A stretch of 64,000 nt of DNA, from assembly GCA_023052935.1 (NCBI GenBank), contig CM041297.1:98230484-98294483 (forward strand), given 5' to 3'. The position numbers were made by a program, and so were the translations under genes. The notes below the pieces were generated by a model. It made no database searches, was not told where the DNA came from, and worked only from the letters and a program-made list of their open reading frames with translations. The stretch comes from Piezodorus guildinii. Taxonomy: Eukaryota; Arthropoda; Insecta; Hemiptera; Pentatomidae. Shown one piece after another: positions 59,055-64,000 of this stretch; the first letter of the stretch is position 1, and each line of letters begins with the position of its first letter.

Positions 59055-59104
59055 TCCTAAATTACTCTTCTATAATAGTAATTGATCTAAAGAGCCTATT
59101 TTCC

Positions 59105-60455
59105 AACCCATATTTCAATGCATGGGAAAATTATGACAGATAGTATTCCTATGTAAAATGACAAAACTACGTTAAAATTAAGAAAATATTGTAGTTTTTC
59201 TGGCATCACACCTTAAGGTTCGTTTTGCCTTTAATTATCTAAAAATTTATCTTATAGCAATATGATTATTGTCCATTGAGATAAATTGTAATATACCCGA
59301 ATAAATATAAATGTTCAAAAAAATAAATCTAAAAACAGTCATTGTAAAACTCACATTTAATGTTAATTAAAATGTTTTGATTACATAGGTCTATATTTTA
59401 TGTACTCCAAACATCAACTTTTGTCTACATTTTATTATAATCAATTCCTTTGTCTCGGTCCTAACGTTATAAAAAAAATTTTGAATAGATGTCTGTAGAA
59501 TATTTTTCGAAGCATCCTTAAATTCAATAATCTCCTTTTACACATATCAAGGATTTCCTTTTCCGATAAACAACTTTTTTCTTCTAAGCGTACACAATGG
59601 AAAACCTTCAAAAATATCGAAAACACTGTGATGTATCGGCATACATATGAGCTGTATTATGTAAAAATATTTGTGATATCGCCCAAGCCAAAATGCCAGC
59701 GGTAGTATTCACAAAGAATTCGTTTGGCCTTTCCAACAAATGTCGCCGCATTTGGAGTGTTCTCGACTGATTTACGACCAGAATCTATAAAAAGGATCGA
59801 TTTTTTTTTTCATTATTGTAGGAAGACAACGAGTAAAACTAGGAAAATAATTTTTTCAAAATAGTAAAACCATACAACTTATGAATTTATATTCTGATAA
59901 TGCTACTAATTTATATTTAGTATTCTGCTAGAGTTTAACAATTGTTATAATAATAAAACCACGTTAAAACTATTTTTCATTTATTGATCTCTCTGTATTG
60001 ACATTATTTATTTTTTGTATTTCAAATTGCACCACAAATTATTTCGAATTCTCTCTAGTAAAAAATAAATAATTTGAAGTGCTATGATAATTTTATCCAG
60101 AAAAATAAAAATATGAATTTCTTTTCTAATTTGAAGGGTTAAATTTAAATTCAATTAAAATATGAAATTTGTCTTCCTAAAAAATTACGAAGAGTCTATT
60201 CACGATATTTGTACATTAAGTAAAAATAATGTTTTAAATTGATACTGAAATGAATTGCAATACGTGTGAAGTGAATATAAAGATTACGACGATTTTATAT
60301 TAAATTATGTGGATTAATACATTAATAAGATAATATTTCAATTTATGTAGATATATTATACAATATATATGATCAATTATAAATAATCGTTTCGAATTAA
60401 GTTAAAATTTAAAAAATAACTAATAATGTTTTGATGATAAATATTGTATTTAAAT
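59105..60455. other. AT-rich stretch, no gene seen
   Basis: Contains the Fam2 tail near 59.25 kb. The 61-codon minus-strand frame at 59.5 kb is not recognisable. Confidence 0.45.
59245..59320 (+). repeat. Retroposon 3'-tail repeat (Fam2)
   Basis: TGATTATTGTCCATTGAGAT, then TGTAATATACCCGAATAAAT, then an A-rich end match the 6.4 kb tail. Confidence 0.55.
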
Positions 60456-60458
60456 GTA

Positions 60459-60489
60459 CCTGAAAATGAGGCAAGAACTTGAAACGTCG
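60459..60489 (+). repeat. Penelope-type hammerhead-like remnant, family E
   Basis: CCTGAAAATGAGG, a short loop, then ACTTGAAACGTCG. The order of boxes fits a hammerhead core with a G-to-A change in box 1. No inverted arm was seen nearby. Confidence 0.4.
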
Positions 60490-60903
60490 TTAAATAACAT
60501 GATATAATATAATTATTATTGATAATAATTTTTAATACAAAGAGAAGCTCCATATTTTTAATTCAAATATGAATATATTCTAAGTATTTTTAAAATATAT
60601 AAATGGATGATATTTTGTATTAATATAAAGTTATTTTATTTTTCTGATTGCTTTCCAAGCTGTAGAACAATTTAAATTCATTAAAAATATATGTCTTACG
60701 AACTTAAAAGTTGTTTTTATTCTAATAAATTTCAGTGAAAATGTGATTGGAAAATACTTGAGCAATTATATTTTTTTAAATTTGGGAAAAAATCCAAACC
60801 TTCGTCTTAACTGATTGAGGGATAGGTCTATTTGTAACAAATGTCATAACTATAACAACAGACACTTTTTAGATTCGTTGTATTCGGATTTAATTTAGAA
60901 CGA

Positions 60904-60910
<7 letters not shown>

Positions 60911-60950
<40 letters not shown>
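60911..60950. repeat. (TA)n microsatellite
   Basis: A TA run of about 40 bp joining the poly-A end of a family 3 SINE. Confidence 0.95.
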
Positions 60951-60966
<16 letters not shown>

Positions 60967-61158
60967 TTTAAAGCACTACCTCATCTTTTTAGGCTACACA
61001 GGAGGTTTCATGGGTGAGGGTGGGGGATTAAGCTAGAGTTAAAAGCTCCTCAAGCACATAGAAGCGAACTCGTAAATATTTTATTCCAACTTTCTCGTCA
61101 TCTGGTTGTTGGACAACGCTACAGCAATACATGCTGACTCTCTAAGCCACCCCGTCCA
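60950..61158 (-). mobile_element. tRNA-derived SINE, family 3
   Basis: The minus strand starts GACGGGGTGGCTTAGAGAGTC and ends in poly-A next to an (AT)n tract. The body aligns with the 33.0 kb copy, for example at TTTTTAGGCTACACAGGAGG. The target-site duplication is obscured by the microsatellite. Confidence 0.8.
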
Positions 61159-61189
61159 CAAATTCATTAATTTTTTAGTTCATATTATT

Positions 61190-61300
61190 TGGCTCTATCA
61201 TTATTTTCTGTATACAATATGAATGTGGTCTCATATCGCTATTACTATTGTTCATTTTGAAGCAAAGTGTAATATATCTCAATAAATATAAAAAAATGAT
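61190..61300 (+). repeat. Retroposon 3'-tail repeat (Fam2)
   Basis: Longest version of this tail. It extends upstream through ATACAATATGAATGTGGTC before the CTATTGTTCATTTTG and TGTAATATATCTCAATAAAT blocks. Confidence 0.5.
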
Positions 61301-61544
61301 CATAAAAACACCTTTTGAAATCTATTGATCTATTTTAATTTATTTTCTTCCTGCCTTTTTCATTCTTTATTTTTGTTTACTATTAATGATAAAGATTTTT
61401 TTTTTAACGACGAATTGTTCAATTCAAACTATCTAATTAAATTATATTTATAGTAATATTGGTAATGAAAATAGACAAATTAATGGGACAAAAATTTATA
61501 TAATGCTTTACCAACATGAGGAATCTACCACGAACTTCAGGAAT

Positions 61545-61745
61545 ATTTTTCATCTGAGCCAAGAAGTTTGAGGAAAACAAATAAGATCTTTCCCCAATCG
61601 AAGAAAACCGAGGGGAGTGCCTTAAGCCGAAGGGGACTCAAGACCACCTGAGGAAAATAAATATTTCATGAGGATTATAATCTGGTTCCTAACACCGGTA
61701 GCTGCTCTGTCCAGTTCCCGTTGTAAGAAAGCTTACAAAATACGG
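61545..61745. promoter_or_regulatory. Candidate island with palindromic K50 homeodomain site
   Basis: Contains GGATTATAATCTGG (61673-61686), in which GGATTA and TAATCT face each other as in Otx/Bicoid dimer sites. AATAAATATTTC (Fox-like) and CCACCTGAGG (E-box) lie close by. Unique, no ORF. Confidence 0.3.
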
Positions 61746-62686
61746 TCCACAACTTGAAGAAACTGGAATATCCTGGAATTATAAACAGGTTTCCAGGGTT
61801 TACAGATATATATCTAATTCATTTTTATAGCGAAACTACTAGAAATAAATGTAAGCATTCTAATTTTTATAATAATTTTATACTGAGAGATAGAAACAGA
61901 TAGATAAAAAGCGCTTCCTCGATTGATGTAGTAGAAAACCCAAATTATTTTATATTTGGTCACCAGAAGCTTAATTTAAAATGTTAATTTTTCTATTGGT
62001 TGGATGGTGTTATCATTCAAATACCATATCAAGTATCACAAGTTAATCTGTAGTTTCATTAAAAAATTAAGGTTATTGGAAGAAAAGTGTCACTTTTATC
62101 TATATTATTAATAATTTAAATTTAGTGAAATTCGATATTTTTTATTAATATTTTTAGCTTACCTTCGCGTTCTAAAAAATCGTAATTCCCACGATCTTCA
62201 GATCGCAATATGCTTATTATTAAAAAACTTATTACAAAAACGCAAAGTACACATTGGTTTTTTATTATATTTCTTTTTTTATTACATTTTAGGGGGTGTT
62301 TGTGTCCTTGTGTGAATAGTTTCTGTACTACTCTGTGTACCATTCTTGACCAAAAGACCCTAAATATTTGTATTTAAACTTGCTCATCGGTTCCATATAT
62401 TTAAAGATTAAAAGTAATTTCGCAAAACTCCAAAACTCTACATTCCATTGTATTTGACATGAATAAAAAAAAAAAAAAAAAAATGCTAACATATCATAAG
62501 ACTTTAAAAATTAATGGATGTTTATGTTTCTAATATAAATTACAGGAAGATTGTTTATTATTATTTCCTGAGTATTGAGAATTCTAGATGTTATTTTAGA
62601 TATGATATTGGCTTAAAAATGGAACTTTTTTAACCGTTTCAACATAAAGTGTTCACTTGCCTTATGACTTCTACATGCTGTATAAT

Positions 62687-62950
62687 TGGATGAAGCGACA
62701 TGGTATAGTGGATAGGACGCTAGTCTACTGTTCTCCGGGCCCCGGGTTCAAACCCCGACTGAGGCAGAATTATTTATTCTGTTATTTCAGCTGTGGAATG
62801 ATTCTGGGGCATTGAGACCTTTCTGGGGCATATCCAACATCTATAAAGAGGGTACCCAAAAGTTATCTATGCCTAATCACCTCCTTACATATGTACTGAC
62901 CCAAGACTCTTCCTGGGTTGTAGAAGTACAGGTTTATTTATTTTAAAAAA
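62687..62950 (+). mobile_element. tRNA-derived SINE, family 1
   Basis: The tRNA-like head has TGGTATAGTGGATAGG (A-box) and GGTTCAAACCCC (B-box). The body has CTATAAAGAGGGTACCC and ends near a short A-run at about 62943. The middle is partly deleted relative to the 38.7 kb copy. Confidence 0.85.
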
Positions 62951-63699
62951 GTATATAATAAGATACTTCTCCATGTAGATTAATGCCATGTTTAAGCAAT
63001 AATGATGCTTAACGAACTTTAGAGTAACCTTATACTATCAATAAAAAATTGTTTGGTCTGTTAGCTATATTCCAGCGCCATCATAAGGGAAATAGTAATT
63101 TTTATAAATTAAAAATAAATATCACTAACTTGTGTTTGTTTTTGTTTAGAGATATAATTTCAGTTGTTTTACTCGGGTAATTTTTTTATTTAAAGAAAAA
63201 ATACATATTACCTTTAAAAATATGTCCATTTAAACATAACATCATTAAAGGGAGTAATAATTTATTCATATACATATATATGAACATTGTATGTAAGGAT
63301 TAATTAAATTATCTTTTAAATATTAAAATAAAATTATTAAGGGCAGTTTTAACAAAGATACTCTTTTTTTAAATATTATTCTCAGCGCGTTTCAAGAGAA
63401 ACCCATTTATTTATAATAGGAAAGCAAAGATAATTTTTATTTGGTCTACATATCGAATAGTTCAAGAAAATTGTCCAAGTATAATTTTACTATAATAAAT
63501 ATAAAAACCAGAGGTCACAAATTAAAGATAATTTTTTTCTTAAAACATACTAAAATGTAACATAGGCATGTATTACGAAAATTATATTTAATAAAAAAAT
63601 TTATACGGAAAAAATTGTTTAAATAAACTATCTAATAAACTATTATATAAGTGACGAAAAAATTAAGTATTAAAGAATGTGATAGTAGTGTCCAATTAA

Positions 63700-63955
63700 T
63701 GTGTTTTTGCTTATCTTCCAGGGAAGTGGCGGTGAAGAAATTCCAGTATGTGCCCTGGAGGTCCTGTTTACCCTTTCCCGATATTCTTTTTCCTTTTTTC
63801 CCTCCTGCTTACCCAATCAGCCCTAATGGAACTAATCCTGGAGATGAGATGGCTGCCTAGGGAACGGTCGCAGATGGAGCTGGAGAAATTGAACTTCCCA
63901 AATATATTGTATCCTTTCTCTCAGAATTCGACTGTCGCTCGACTATTTTTTTAAA
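63700..63955. other. GC-richer block after a splice-acceptor-like sequence
   Basis: TTTTGCTTATCTTCCAG at about 63704-63720 looks like a branch/pyrimidine tract plus AG. A pyrimidine-rich segment and a balanced block follow. Two overlapping short frames are proline-rich and not recognisable. It could be a non-coding or terminal exon, or a coincidence. Confidence 0.25.
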
Positions 63956-64000
63956 ATATTTATTTATTGAGAATTATTACAATCTGTTTCAGAATGAACA

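Overview
This is a 64 kb, strongly AT-rich stretch of eukaryotic nuclear DNA, most likely from an arthropod and probably an insect with a large, repeat-filled genome. The evidence is the transposon content: RTE- and Jockey-type LINEs, tRNA-derived SINEs with target-site duplications, and Penelope-type hammerhead repeats. It also has long (AT)n, (GT)n and poly-T tracts and lacks dense ORFs. The species call is inference. I found no convincing host protein-coding exon, no genuine tRNA or rRNA gene, and no CRISPR or prokaryotic feature.

The only long intact reading frame is a near-complete RTE-clade LINE on the minus strand at 15.5-18.6 kb. It has an endonuclease, a reverse transcriptase and a (GATA)n tail only a few bases after the stop. 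Broken LINE pieces lie elsewhere. Jockey-type pieces are at 12.6, 28.6-29.1 and 45.2-46.0 kb and possibly at 48.5 kb. RTE-type pieces are at 47.2-47.7 and 56.8-57.4 kb. A possible LINE C-terminus is at 47.9 kb. Three tRNA-derived SINE families occur, at about 33.0 and 61.0 kb; at 38.7, 42.8, 43.2 and 62.7 kb; and at 23.1, 33.4, 40.7 and 50.5 kb.

The most striking repeat, called Fam1 here, is a non-coding element of about 0.75-0.9 kb with at least ten copies or fragments (4.6, 6.1-7.1, 8.8, 12.9, 19.9, 23.4, 24.4, 25.3, 27.8, 35.3, 37.3, 52.0 and 52.2 kb). It has short inverted ends (ACTTTCACTTAC / GTAAGTGAAAGT), a palindrome next to one end, a variable internal (GT)n tract and a unique tail outside the other inverted repeat. 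Copies at 24.4 and 25.3 kb lie head to tail with an 825 bp period. That architecture suggests a non-autonomous Helitron/Helentron-like (HINE) family, but this is unproven.

A second theme is a set of short repeats carrying Penelope-type minimal hammerhead ribozyme cores, or decayed versions, in six sequence families (0.1, 1.4, 2.3, 12.5, 18.7-18.9, 26.8, 31.3 and 60.5 kb). Several sit inside inverted repeats. One (12.4-12.8 kb) is a palindrome with two facing ribozymes, split by a young LINE insertion. Another (31.3 kb) is present in only one unit of a tandem duplication, so the second unit is an empty site.

Between the repeats are islands of more balanced composition (about 0.56-0.78, 11.64-12.22, 22.49-22.8, 27.1-27.35, 32.5-32.85, 42.47-42.7, 49.25-49.65, 51.37-51.55, 57.65-58.05, 61.55-61.75 and 63.7-63.95 kb). 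They look unlike transposons and are candidate regulatory elements. The window therefore reads as a large intergenic or intronic interval, possibly around a developmentally regulated gene (inference). Recent structural events are a 66 bp perfect hairpin at 58.9 kb and a roughly 112 bp inverted repeat around (AT)n at 33.8-34.2 kb.
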